Assembly (NCBI RefSeq): GCF_900096975.1
Contig: NZ_FMYQ01000017.1
Coordinates: 1 to 64,000, forward strand
Direction of reading: 5' to 3'
Length of the DNA: 64,000 nt
Source: Paraburkholderia lycopersici
GTDB lineage: Bacteria > Pseudomonadota > Gammaproteobacteria > Burkholderiales > Burkholderiaceae
The position numbers and the translations under genes were made by a program. The notes beneath the pieces are model-generated. The model was not told the DNA's origin, ran no database searches, and saw only the letters and a program-made list of their open reading frames with translations. Below are positions 16,701 to 24,460 of the stretch, one piece after another; position 1 is the first letter of the stretch; each line of letters starts with the position of its first letter.

Positions 16701-17923
16701 GCCCCTTCCTGCAGGAAGTAACGACGCAGGAGGTCACCGGGTACGTCGGCAGCGATTGAGTCCGGATAAGATCCGGCACGCGCACGCATGACCGCTGCGT
16801 CGTCGATATCTGTGGCGAAGACCTGCATTGCCGATGCCGAGCCGGCTGCCTCGCGCGCCTGCATCATCATCATGGCGATTGAGTACGCTTCCTCGCCAGT
16901 CGAGCAGCCTGCCACCCAGACGCGAATCTGCGCATCACTTGTGGCGCTGCGGAACAGCCCTGGAATCACCGCATGGCGCAGGGCGTCGAATGCATCACGG
17001 TCGCGAAAGAATTGGGTGACGCCAATCAGCATGTCGGCCAGTAGGGCCGCTGTCTCGTCCGGCGTGGCGCGGAGATAGTTGCGGTAACTTTCCAGATCGG
17101 TCAGCCCGTTGACCTGCAGGCGTCGTTCGATACGCCGGAGCACGGTGGCGCGCTTGTAATGCCGGAAGTCGTGGCCAGTGCGCACGCGCAGATGCATCAG
17201 GACGTCCTGGAGTGCGCGCTCGGCGCCTCCCCGGGGCGGGCCCGGCTCTTCGACCTCCTGTTCCACCGTTTCAAGTGCAGGCACACGGATGCGCCGGGCG
17301 GTGTCCCTCAGTTCCAGCAGCTTTTGCGGCATCTCGGCTGCTGGCAGGATGATGTCGACCTGTCCCGTGGTGATGGCATGTTGCGGCATCTCCGGGTATT
17401 CGGCATCATTTGGATCCTGCGCCATCGTGACGCCACCGTTTTCCTTGATACGGCTGAGACCCACTGCACCGTCTGAGCCGGTACCGGAGAGGACGATGCC
17501 CATGGCATTCATACCCTGGGCGTCGGCGAGGGTGCGGAAGAACTCGTCAATGGTGAGAATCCTGCGATCCGGCTCGTTGCGATCTGTCACGTGAAGGTGC
17601 CCGTCGGACAGGCGCAACTGCTTGCCCGGCGCGATGACATAGACGTGATTCCTTTCGATCCGCGTCACGTCGCTGACCTGTGCCACGGGCATGGCGGTGG
17701 CCCGCTGGAGGATCGCGTCGGCGTGGCTCTCGTGTTCCGGCGACAGGTGGAGAATGACGACAAACGCCATGTCCATCGAAGCGGGCGCATGACTGAAGAA
17801 ATTGATCAGGGCGGGGACGCCGCCGGCCGATGCCCCGATGCCCACGACCGTGAGTGGGGACTTGCCGTCCGCGCGGCGAAGGTTGCCCGTGTCACCGGCA
17901 TCACCTGAAGTCTTGGTGGTCAT
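13772..17923 (-). CDS. CheB-CheR-PAS-histidine kinase-receiver hybrid signalling protein
   Basis: A 1383-residue cytoplasmic sensor. Order: CheB methylesterase (about 15-200; GIGASAGG, LHLSPEH, LSGTGSDGAVG), CheR methyltransferase (about 235-490; VWVAGCSTGEEAYSIA and DLISCRNVLIYL), a PAS-like segment (about 565-650), a long Glu/Leu-rich coiled coil built of EEL repeats (about 665-750), two PAS domains (about 755-1010), HisKA with SHELKHPLNLIG, HATPase_c (GLGIGLALVRQLAEMHGG) and a C-terminal receiver. The receiver is degenerate: the phosphoacceptor region reads DIVICEVHDSG, with Glu where Asp is expected, and the conserved Lys-Pro is Arg-Pro. The start at 17923 has only a weak ribosome site; an ATG at 17965 is possible. 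Confidence 0.92.
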   Translation of the reverse strand: MTTKTSGDAGDTGNLRRADGKSPLTVVGIGASAGGVPALINFFSHAPASMDMAFVVILHLSPEHESHADAILQRATAMPVAQVSDVTRIERNHVYVIAPGKQLRLSDGHLHVTDRNEPDRRILTIDEFFRTLADAQGMNAMGIVLSGTGSDGAVGLSRIKENGGVTMAQDPNDAEYPEMPQHAITTGQVDIILPAAEMPQKLLELRDTARRIRVPALETVEQEVEEPGPPRGGAERALQDVLMHLRVRTGHDFRHYKRATVLRRIERRLQVNGLTDLESYRNYLRATPDETAALLADMLIGVTQFFRDRDAFDALRHAVIPGLFRSATSDAQIRVWVAGCSTGEEAYSIAMMMMQAREAAGSASAMQVFATDIDDAAVMRARAGSYPDSIAADVPGDLLRRYFLQEGARYTIVKPVRERILFASHSLLRDPPFSHLDLISCRNVLIYLDRGVQRQILELFHFALRPDGYLFLGSAESADAADDLFAVVDKQYRIYRARKIVNGARQASAFPSLAQTGGVPEDVQSIAASANPPLPPERRNFSFSALHQRVLEEYAPPSVIVDRDSTIVHLSDNAGKFLHHAGGEPSTNIMAVVVPELRLDLRTTLFRALQTGASVEARRVKLVRDGRTSWINMTVRPFHDPGVNADFFLVLFDEVQERMSEEGEAGHKGQDPVLMQLEQELQHSREQLATNIEQYETSVEELKASNEELQAINEELRSATEELESSKEELQSVNEELTTLNSELHSRVEETAKANDDLQNIIVSTEIATVFVDRKIQVKRFTPSATRIFKLIDSDIGRSLFDVTHSLKHPTLAEDVKEAFETLKLIERELQSQEGQWYLMRLLPYRTADDRIDGAVLTLIDITARHEAEELARIGEQRLRLVAQSTNDYAIIVQDTAGRIVSWNTGAERIFGYAESEVTGKDIALIYEQDDRQAQIPARERETAGNEGRADDERWHVTKDHRRVWCSGVVTPIADASFTGFAKIVRDLTERKQRDDAKEVALLHEQEERQRETQSNQMKDDFIAVLSHELKHPLNLIGMKAEMLARLPQTRDIEAVRDTADAIRRAVRGQAQIIDDLLDLSRVRTGKLALDQGALDIASVVRDIAKVCEQDTIARSIKLSVTGATQSATIYADRTRCEQILWNLVSNAIKFTGPGGTIELRISREHKMIRIDVIDTGEGIATSELPHVFDMYRQGIRGRSKAGLGIGLALVRQLAEMHGGRVDAYSDGPGQGSTLSVWLPAMGEFGKLEPAPPSPGSLAGVRTMIALEEPETASSLARLLELEGASVTTAVGIGQAKTVMSTQPVDIVICEVHDSGSDARAFIAGLKSDPGLQRIRTVAVTGSDRDADRRAVLDAGFDAQISRPIDFQVLIQALQRILPALRK

Positions 17924-18537
17924 GTTGAAGGATCCTGGGTTTGGCCGCTGCGGTGCCGGCATCATTTTTGATTTCAGGGGAGTTCCGGCCCGGCTGCTGG
18001 CAATTCATGCAAAAGCAAGTCCGCGTGTCGCCGCGAACTGGAACCGCACATGACTGCCGTCGGCTACGGTGATCAACGTCGCGTCAGCGAGCACGAAATC
18101 GCGCTGCGAACTGAAGACGTCAGTTCGCCCAGGGCTGCACCAGGACATCCCGGGAGGAGGGCAATCGGGCAGAACTGGCGGTCCACCAGGTGACGACGCT
18201 TGCAGCCGCTACAGGCGTCCTGACGAATTACTACGTCCCCCGAACATCGGCTGATCAAGTCGGTGGACCCTCGTAGACCGTCCGAAAAGATCAGGTTTCG
18301 CATATTGTCTGGGGTGCGCCACGAATTATAATTCTTTCGCTCGTGACCATCTGATGTTCCCGGCACCGCGGGTTGCAGCCAGTTTGACTCCCAATCTCAC
18401 CTGAGCCCCCGTGACCTCTGGCGTACGAATGGCTGTGCTAGCGAAGCAGCAGGCAATTGAGTGGATTGATCACAACCGGTGCGGCTTGCGGCGATAGCTG
18501 GAAGCCCCCACCCAGGGCGTCATCCAGAAGCCGCTAG
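17924..18537. other. non-coding interval
   Basis: Upstream of the hybrid kinase, 614 bases contain no gene I can support. Short open frames on both strands have unbiased codon use and no ribosome site. A lower-GC patch near 18325-18345 (GCCACGAATTATAATTC) could hold the kinase promoter. Confidence 0.45.
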
Positions 18538-18765
18538 CTACGTTGGGTTGACGCAATGCTCTTCGATCCAACCCATTGCACGTTCGCGCGCAAAAGTCAG
18601 AGCTTCGTTTTCGTCGATGAAATTCTCATCCAGACACAGGTCCTGGACATCATCTTCGAATGAACCGTCGGCCGACGGAATGAAGATTCTCGCATTGGCC
18701 ACGATTCGTCCATCCTCGACGCTCACGCTCGCGCTGATCAGGCAGGACTGAAAAATGAATCGCAT
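18538..18765 (-). CDS. small hypothetical protein (75 residues)
   Basis: A 75-residue acidic protein beginning MRFIFQSCLISASVSVEDGR. The start at 18765 is chosen because GGAGG lies seven bases upstream; longer frames have no site. It reads as a beta-rich N-terminus followed by an amphipathic helix (ENEALTFARERAMGWIEEH). No known domain was recognised. It lies between the hybrid kinase and a response regulator, on the opposite strand from the latter. Confidence 0.62.
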   Translation of the reverse strand: MRFIFQSCLISASVSVEDGRIVANARIFIPSADGSFEDDVQDLCLDENFIDENEALTFARERAMGWIEEHCVNPT

Positions 18766-19079
18766 GGCTGCCTCCGGTAGCTCTTCGCATGACGACGTGC
18801 GCGAAGCAAGCGCCGTGCCGCGTAGACAGTGGCAAGTTGATAGCGCGCCGGACCGCGGCCCCGCGGGCGCCCTCACGTTGCGTCCCAAAACGCGCCGGCA
18901 TACGTACGCGGCGACCTCAACCGCATTACAAAGGGCTAGCCATCAAGTCACCGAGTGGAAGTGACCGGACACCCTGAGCGCAAACCAGACGATTGGCCCC
19001 GGAGCGAGCACGTCGCCTCCAGCCTTCGTCAGTGGGAATGGCCGGTGCGCCAAGGCAGCTAGTTCTATGGGAAACAGCG
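18766..19079. other. divergent intergenic region
   Basis: This 314-base gap between the small minus-strand gene and the response regulator contains no supported gene. It must hold both promoters; none is clear enough to call. Confidence 0.4.
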
Positions 19080-19706
19080 ATGAGCCGGGTGTTGCTGGTA
19101 GACGACGACGCAGCCTTTCGTGACGCGCTTCAGGCACGGCTGGACGACGCCGGATACGACATCACGACCGCTGCAAATGGTTTGGAAATGGTTACAGCCG
19201 CCTTGGGCGTCACGCCGGATGTAATTGTTTCAGACATCCATATGCCCGTTCTCGAGGGGCCGGATGCGGCATGCATGTTGAGGGCCATCCCACGGTTTTG
19301 CGGTGTTTCCGTCATTCTCATGTCCGGGGACGAAGCAAGCGCAGGTATTACCGCCGACGGATTTCTGCGCAAGGCCTTTGATCCAGGCGTTCTCCTCGAT
19401 GCCCTTGCGAGTCTGCCCGAGCGCAAAAACGCCCAAAGTGCAAGTGCGACTTTGAAGTCAGGCAATCCCATTTTTCGAACCCGCGAAATAGGCGCAGCGC
19501 CGGCGGCATTGAGGCGGCAGCATCAGTGTATTTCGCGCGCCCTCGAGCTTGTGGCCGAACAGGAACGCCGGATATCCGGACTTGAGCAGCGCGGGTTCGA
19601 GACCGCGCTGGCGATCGAAGTGTATGGAACTCTGGTGCGTAGCGTAGCGACGCTAACTCGCTTTGAGCGAGCCGCTCCAGGCCCAGTTCTTTCCTCCTCA
19701 AGCTAA
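19080..19706 (+). CDS. stand-alone response regulator without DNA-binding domain
   Basis: A 208-residue protein. The receiver domain (about 1-120) has the acidic pair in LLVDDDAAF, the phosphoacceptor Asp in VSDIHMP, the conserved Ser in LMSGDE and a Lys in LRKAFDP. The remaining 85 residues have a helical segment (ISRALELVAEQERRISGLEQ) but no recognisable helix-turn-helix or enzyme domain. It may be the output partner of the hybrid kinase encoded about 1.2 kb away, which lacks a functional-looking receiver of its own; this is an inference from proximity. Confidence 0.84.
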   Translation: MSRVLLVDDDAAFRDALQARLDDAGYDITTAANGLEMVTAALGVTPDVIVSDIHMPVLEGPDAACMLRAIPRFCGVSVILMSGDEASAGITADGFLRKAFDPGVLLDALASLPERKNAQSASATLKSGNPIFRTREIGAAPAALRRQHQCISRALELVAEQERRISGLEQRGFETALAIEVYGTLVRSVATLTRFERAAPGPVLSSSS

Positions 19707-20076
19707 CGTCGCGCTTACGGCGGCGGCTCTTGCCGCCCGCGAAAGCTCCCAAAGGAATGCGATGGTTCAGCAGCGCAGGAAACAGCAGCATCCGTCCTAC
19801 GGGCGAATGACGTGCTTCCCGCATAGCCTGCCCGCGTTGTCACCACCGCCCGGTGAGCGCGTGCGGTGGAGTGCGGCGATGTGTGTCGCATCGACCGGCT
19901 GAATCCGCAGCCGACTGCAGCCGATCTAGCCGCGTCGAAAATCGAACAGGTGCATTGGCGTTTGCACGTTGCTGGATCGCCAGAGCGCTGCGGCCAATAG
20001 ACGGAAGTATCGACCTTGAACTTCGCCCATGCGAGCGAGAGCGAAACACGGGTTTGCTGTACCTGCAACGTCACGC
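19707..20076. other. non-coding interval
   Basis: This 370-base stretch lies between the response-regulator stop and the end of the convergent SET-domain gene. The longest open frame (minus strand, about 130 codons) overlaps the SET gene and has no ribosome site or domain. Nothing else is evident. Confidence 0.4.
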
Positions 20077-20514
20077 TCAGGGGAGGCTGAGCATCGATCC
20101 GCGGCAACGCCTGGTGCCGCAGCGACAGGCGTAGTCGCGGAATGCATCACTCCTGGCTTTCGGGGGCACCTCGAGCGCGTAGTCGATGAACAACTCCTCG
20201 CCGGGCTTGATGATTCTGGTGGCCTCGATGTACACCCTGCCTGCCTCTTCGACGGCCTCGCAGTTCGCTGCGCAGGCGTGGTTGAGCCAGCGCGCGCCGT
20301 TGCCGCCGCGCCCGCCATCGATCACGCGGCCGTTGGAAAGGCCAAACAGAAAGGTGTGTCCTGTATCCTCGCGACGCGCGTAATACCGGGTGGCTTCGCG
20401 CCAGGTCGTGACGAGCCCCTTGTATTCGAAGATGCGTTCGCCGGCGGAGAGTGCCAGCAGTGCGAAGACACCTTTTCCGTGAATGGGGGATGTCCGTACG
20501 GAGACACGCTTCAT
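20077..20514 (-). CDS. SET-domain protein (putative lysine methyltransferase)
   Basis: A 145-residue single-domain SET protein. It starts MKRVSVRTSPIHGKGVFA, the typical SET-I entry, and contains the cofactor-site motif WLNHACAANCE (the NHSC-like pseudoknot) and GEELFIDYALE with the catalytic tyrosine. It ends in a post-SET zinc motif, YACRCGTRRCRG, with three cysteines. SET proteins transfer methyl groups from S-adenosylmethionine to lysine; bacterial targets are mostly unknown and can be host or own proteins. Gly-Lys-Gly near the N-terminus is kept. The ATG at 20514 has only a weak site. All motifs needed for activity are present. Confidence 0.88.
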   Translation of the reverse strand: MKRVSVRTSPIHGKGVFALLALSAGERIFEYKGLVTTWREATRYYARREDTGHTFLFGLSNGRVIDGGRGGNGARWLNHACAANCEAVEEAGRVYIEATRIIKPGEELFIDYALEVPPKARSDAFRDYACRCGTRRCRGSMLSLP

Positions 20515-20971
20515 GGCGGGAAAGTGGGAAACGAGTGGCCCGGAGTATAGCCGGAGAAAATGCTTCGTACCAATATGCCTTGTGGGCCGTGTGTGTTGCG
20601 CTGGCCACAAGCCGGCGCATATGCGCGATGTCGCGCTCAGGCGGTCTTCCGGCTACCGGGTTCGCTTGCTCGCGACGGCAACTGTGCGCCGATTATCAAT
20701 GCCGGCGCTCGGTTCCCACACGCACTCCAACGACGAACTCGCCTCGACATAGCGTCGGTAGCGCTTCTGAAAGGGCGTGCAGCCCCTTTTATTTCGCCGG
20801 GGCTCGCTCCGCGGGAGCGGCGCTCGGTTAGCAGGACTCGTCTGGCGACCGCGCTCGCCGAAAGGCACGCATTTCGGACATCCCTGTCCACCAGTAACCG
20901 TACTACCTTTGTACCACCCTTACGAGGGTTTCCCAGGTTACGGTAAGGGCATCTCCGAGGGAGATTTGGCA
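20515..20971. other. intergenic region with a short inverted repeat
   Basis: These 457 bases hold no supported gene. An inverted repeat ACCCT-TACG-AGGGT lies at 20916-20929, about 45 bases before a short open frame, and could be an operator or a small hairpin. Overlapping open frames on both strands look like chance frames. Confidence 0.35.
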
Positions 20972-21097
20972 ATGAACGGCTTTCGCGGACCGCTGGAAAG
21001 CAGCGATGGTCTGTACCCCTTGCTGCACTTCGCAGCAGTGCCTTTCGACTTCTCTCCGATGGGCGAGATCCCCTGTGTGCCGACATTCTGCTATTAG
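20972..21097 (+). CDS. possible 41-residue protein
   Basis: A short frame beginning MNGFRGPLESSDGLYPLLHF with a GAGGGAG site about nine bases upstream. It ends 20 bases before the next small gene and may be cotranscribed. The sequence is proline- and phenylalanine-rich with no recognised domain. Support is the ribosome site and spacing only, so the call is tentative. Confidence 0.4.
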   Translation: MNGFRGPLESSDGLYPLLHFAAVPFDFSPMGEIPCVPTFCY

Positions 21098-21117
21098 TCG
21101 ATCTCTTGGAGGAAATT

Positions 21118-21288
21118 ATGCCCGATCAGGCATACTTTGTCGGCCGTACGGTGAGGGCACGTTCACTTGCCAGACAGGGAAATCCTTTGGCCGCCTTGAA
21201 CGAGATTGAGCCGCTGCTCAACCTCTGTGGCGCACGGCAGACATACCCGGCCGTGCTGGATGTCCCCTTGGCGTGTTGGCGAAATTAG
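21118..21288 (+). CDS. small hypothetical protein (56 residues)
   Basis: Starts MPDQAYFVGRTVRARSLARQ, directly behind a strong TTGGAGGAAA site. The middle (GNPLAALNEIEPLLNLCG) looks helical. No family was recognised. It follows the 41-codon frame by 20 bases and precedes two other small orphan genes, so this region may be a recently acquired accessory segment. Confidence 0.52.
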   Translation: MPDQAYFVGRTVRARSLARQGNPLAALNEIEPLLNLCGARQTYPAVLDVPLACWRN

Positions 21289-21380
21289 CACCTCGGGGCG
21301 GACCGGCCTGGTGATTTGCAGATTGCTGCGCATCCACTAAATTGGCATCTTTGATGCGAATACTCCATAGGTTGGAGCCG

Positions 21381-21671
21381 ATGAGTTACTCGCTTGACTA
21401 CAAGGGATACCTGATCGACCACACCCCGTTTGTGGTCGAGCGTGACGTTTTCGGCGCGCAGTGGACCGTCAGAAGATACGGTGGTCCGATCGCGGAGCTG
21501 CCGTTTTCTAGCGGGGACCTCGGATGCCGCGGTGCTGCTGAATTGATGTCCGAAATCGCCAAGAGGGCGGCAATGAAATGGCTGGACCGAGTGGATCGGC
21601 AAGACGCCACGTCCCGAAACCTGATGGCTGATTGGCAGCATCGGGATCGCACGTTCCCGCCCCACGCTTGA
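21381..21671 (+). CDS. small hypothetical protein (96 residues)
   Basis: A 96-residue protein starting MSYSLDYKGYLIDHTPFVVE. It is tyrosine- and tryptophan-containing with a likely beta-rich first half (VFGAQWTVRRYGGPIAELP) and a helical C-terminal half (ELMSEIAKRAAMKWLDRVD). No domain was recognised. A GGAG lies shortly before the ATG at 21381. Codon use is consistent with a real gene. Confidence 0.55.
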   Translation: MSYSLDYKGYLIDHTPFVVERDVFGAQWTVRRYGGPIAELPFSSGDLGCRGAAELMSEIAKRAAMKWLDRVDRQDATSRNLMADWQHRDRTFPPHA

Positions 21672-21772
21672 ACGATTGGGGTTGGTAGTTACGTGCGCTA
21701 GCGCACACAAGTGGTTTTCTCGTGCACGGACGAGGGTGCTAGGATCACCTCCACGCTTGCGAGGGGACCGCC

Positions 21773-22033
21773 ATGACAAGTCAGTTATCCGAGTACAAGC
21801 CCGGGATTGAGATACATGCCAATGTGTCGAATCACCCGGAGCAAGCGAGCTTCACTGGCTGGATCGTTATCATCGACAAGACCCGGGGCGAGCACGTCGC
21901 CGATTCCCGGGTTACGCCGAAGTGGGCAAAACCGGCGAACACGCCCGAAGAGGCGTGCCGCATCCTGATCCAGTTCGGCAGGGATGTTCTCGAAGGTCGT
22001 GCTACGGGCGGCGATTTCGTCAACAACGGCTGA
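21773..22033 (+). CDS. small hypothetical protein (86 residues)
   Basis: An 86-residue protein starting MTSQLSEYKPGIEIHANVSN behind GAGGGGACC. The alternation of beta segments (FTGWIVIIDKTRG) with a C-terminal helix (TPEEACRILIQFGRDVLEG) resembles the neighbouring 96-residue protein in layout. It has no known domain or signal peptide. The clean ribosome site and protein-like composition support it. Confidence 0.6.
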   Translation: MTSQLSEYKPGIEIHANVSNHPEQASFTGWIVIIDKTRGEHVADSRVTPKWAKPANTPEEACRILIQFGRDVLEGRATGGDFVNNG

Positions 22034-22351
22034 ACTCATATCCTACCTCCCGAGACACGATTCCGCACTCTGCATCGCCGTTGTGACCGGCGATGCCAAA
22101 GTTTTTGCGGAGATCTACGCGTTGTTTCAGGCCGGTGAACCTCCTATCTCATTCCAGATACGGCCAGAGCGCCAAGCCTTTGGCAGTTCAGCCGCGAGCA
22201 CACGCCAGCGCACCAAGACGCCTGCGAACGTCCCTTCGGCTTTCACCCTGCGTGGTCTGTTTCGACTACGTTCTGCTCACCAGCCAACATAAAAACTGGC
22301 CTGCCGTAGCACACATTCAATTCCAACTTATAGCAACCTGCCGTTCACGCA
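22034..22351. other. non-coding interval
   Basis: These 318 bases show no supported gene. Base composition is lower in GC than the flanks and open frames are short. Confidence 0.4.
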
Positions 22352-22717
22352 ATGGGCCAAGGCGTTTGTGACAACCAGACGCTCACTGCGGCCATGCTCG
22401 ATCGGTTCTTGCGTCATCCCCCAGCCGCCACGCAGGCCGACCTTTACGTCGTCGTGCGTCTTCTGCTGTCACAATTGCGGATGAGTTTCGATGCGGCGCG
22501 GCGTTTGTCATACAATGCATACGAACGGTCGATCATCTCGCCGGACAACTTTGATCGCTTCAATGATGGTGTGCGCCAGGCTTGTCTGCTATGCGCTGCT
22601 CGCCCGAAAGTATTGAGTTACGGTGCGTACGACATCTCGCCGAACTCGGTCACTCATGGAGTTTCTGGTTGCCTTGGCAACGGAGCGCCTGACCCTGCGA
22701 CGTGTGCATCTTCTTGA
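22352..22717 (+). CDS. doubtful hypothetical protein (121 residues)
   Basis: The first half reads like a protein (TAAMLDRFLRHPP, DLYVVVRLLLSQLRM, SPDNFDRFNDGVRQA), with alternating helices, but the C-terminal third looks like an out-of-frame extension. There is no clear ribosome site. A second frame beginning at 22656 (MEFLVALATERLTLRRVHLL) is also protein-like, so the pair may be one gene broken by a frameshift. Function unknown. Confidence 0.3.
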   Translation: MGQGVCDNQTLTAAMLDRFLRHPPAATQADLYVVVRLLLSQLRMSFDAARRLSYNAYERSIISPDNFDRFNDGVRQACLLCAARPKVLSYGAYDISPNSVTHGVSGCLGNGAPDPATCASS

Positions 22718-22865
22718 GTTTTGCAATCGGATAGTTGCCGCTGCTGCATCCGAGGAGAGTGCAGTGTTGGTTGCGCAATATATCATCGGCCGCGAGAACC
22801 TGATGGCAGACTGGCGCTTCGCCCCGATTTTACTGCCTCTGCGGGCGATCCAGCCGCACCAGTGA

Positions 22866-23463
22866 TCTTGCCTGCTGAAGTGGATGGTGTGCAACAGGTC
22901 GCGGGTCAACTCGATATGCTCGGTATGTCAACCGAGGATGGCGAGTGGATCGTAGTGAGCGAGCCCCGCCAAACCATTTTTTGCTTGAGATCGGCACCGA
23001 CATCCTCCACGCGATCTGCGCGTGACCGGCGTGAAGGAGAGTGCTTGCTTTTCTTTGTGCGTCATCGTTTGGCTCGCGTGACGTGTGCCACTTGCGACGT
23101 GGGGACGAATTGGTTTTCGTCGCGGCCGGTCGCATTTTCGGTTGCCCACTGTAGGGCGCCCATCGCGAGTGCGAGCGCTTGCATCTGTGCGTCATCTGCA
23201 AGTTTCCGGGCGCGGCAAAATCGCATTACCGCTTCCTCTAAGACATCCGAGCACGCCCGACATCGCCGCGCTGGCCGCGCAGAGCCAGATCGTGCCGCCG
23301 AGTCCCTGCGCGAGATCGAGCCAATAGCCGGAAAGATTGCTGGAGCGGGGAAACGGCTCTTTGCAACGCGTCGGAGTATAGCACTGCAGCCTGCAGGAGC
23401 TGGGGTGAGTAAGGCGCGGGCGCTGGCGCCCCAAAAATACGTCGCGTCGAATCGCGGGACGCG
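22866..23463. other. non-coding or decayed-gene region
   Basis: Nearly 600 bases before the GntR gene contain only fragments. Plus-strand residues near 22870-22970 (VDGVQQVAGQLDMLGMSTED) and minus-strand residues near 23240-23340 (GYWLDLAQGLGGTIWLCAAS) look protein-like but have no start, no site and early stops. I read this as debris of degraded genes. Confidence 0.4.
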
Positions 23464-24147
23464 TCAAAGCCGCCTGCGCGACAGAACGAATTCCTCAAGT
23501 TCCTTGCACGCGTGATCGATATGCCGCTTTAACAGCGCAGCGGCGCCCCGCACGTCACCGATCTTGCACAGGCGCACCAGTTCGCCGTGTTCCTCTTCCG
23601 CTCGCCGGCAACTCTCCGCGCTCAACGATAGCTGCAAGCGCGTGTAGCGGTCGGTCTGCTGTAACAGGCTGGCGACAATAGCCGCCGTGCGCGGCTGTTC
23701 GGCTCGCGACAGGAGCACATCATGTAGCCGCGTGTTCAGTTCACCCCAGCGGGCCAGATGCTGAGATTGCAGCTCCTGCCGGTACTCCGCAAGAATGGCG
23801 TCGAGTTCGGCGAAGTCTTGCGGCGTGAGCTTCGGCGCCGACCTTTTCAGAAGCAACGGCTCCAGCAGTCCGCGCAGCGTGAACAGTTCACTGATCTCGG
23901 CGATGGACAGCTCCGAAACGACTGCGCCCTTGTGCGGAACGATCCTGACCAGTCCTTCGCCTTCAAGTTGCACCAGTGCTTCACGCACGGGGATTCGGCT
24001 GATGCCGAATTCCGCCGCGAGCGCGTCCTGCCGGAGCTGAAAACCCTCGGGCAACTCGCCCGAAACGATCTTGCGACGAAGCTCGTCTGCGGCTCGTTCG
24101 GCGACCGTGGCAGTGGACAGGCGGCTGCCGGTGACGGGTGAGTTCAT
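23464..24147 (-). CDS. GntR-family (FadR/FCD type) transcriptional regulator
   Basis: A 227-residue regulator with an N-terminal winged helix (about 10-80; LRQDALAAEFGISRIPVREAL is the classic GntR recognition region) and an all-helical FCD effector domain (about 90-220) with metal-ligand-type Asp and His residues. It is transcribed divergently from the enolase-superfamily gene across a 313-base AT-rich region carrying candidate operators, so it probably controls that gene and itself. Many FCD regulators sense the sugar acid or amino acid degraded by the adjacent pathway. Confidence 0.9.
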   Translation of the reverse strand: MNSPVTGSRLSTATVAERAADELRRKIVSGELPEGFQLRQDALAAEFGISRIPVREALVQLEGEGLVRIVPHKGAVVSELSIAEISELFTLRGLLEPLLLKRSAPKLTPQDFAELDAILAEYRQELQSQHLARWGELNTRLHDVLLSRAEQPRTAAIVASLLQQTDRYTRLQLSLSAESCRRAEEEHGELVRLCKIGDVRGAAALLKRHIDHACKELEEFVLSRRRL

Positions 24148-24200
24148 TGCGGAATACCGTGTGGAATCAGTGCGGAACGCGCATCCTGGCGGCGTTTCAG

Positions 24201-24217
24201 AATGTATAAATTATATC
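24201..24217. promoter_or_regulatory. candidate GntR operator or promoter element
   Basis: AATGTATAAATTATATC lies 54 bases upstream of the GntR start and shares TGTATAAA with a second site at 24302. It may overlap the regulator promoter, giving autoregulation. Confidence 0.4.
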
Positions 24218-24298
24218 AGGCGAGTGGAACTGCTGGAAAGCGGCCACCTGGTGCGCGATCCGCGTGACGATATTTGTTTCGGGTTGACGTCGGTTATC

Positions 24299-24318
24299 GA
24301 TTGTATAAAATATAAATC
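24299..24318. promoter_or_regulatory. candidate GntR operator (motif A)
   Basis: The sequence TTGTATAAAATAT (24301-24313) in the divergent GntR/enolase region has an exact reverse complement at 28482-28494, in the next divergent promoter of the cluster. The sharing of a 13-base AT-rich word in GC-rich DNA supports a common regulator. Confidence 0.55.
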
Positions 24319-24460
24319 GTGTCGGCGGTGGACTCGTCCGGATTTCCGCCGCGCGCCCGCCCGGCAATCGAATTCTCTTACCGCAACCCGTAAGCGCGGA
24401 TCATCGCGCGGCGCTGTCGCGTCGATCCAGACACGCGACTCATGACATGAAGGCCATCTA

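Noticed and set aside
18073..18366. A 97-codon minus-strand frame upstream of the hybrid kinase
   Set aside because: No ribosome site, no family and irregular composition; treated as chance.
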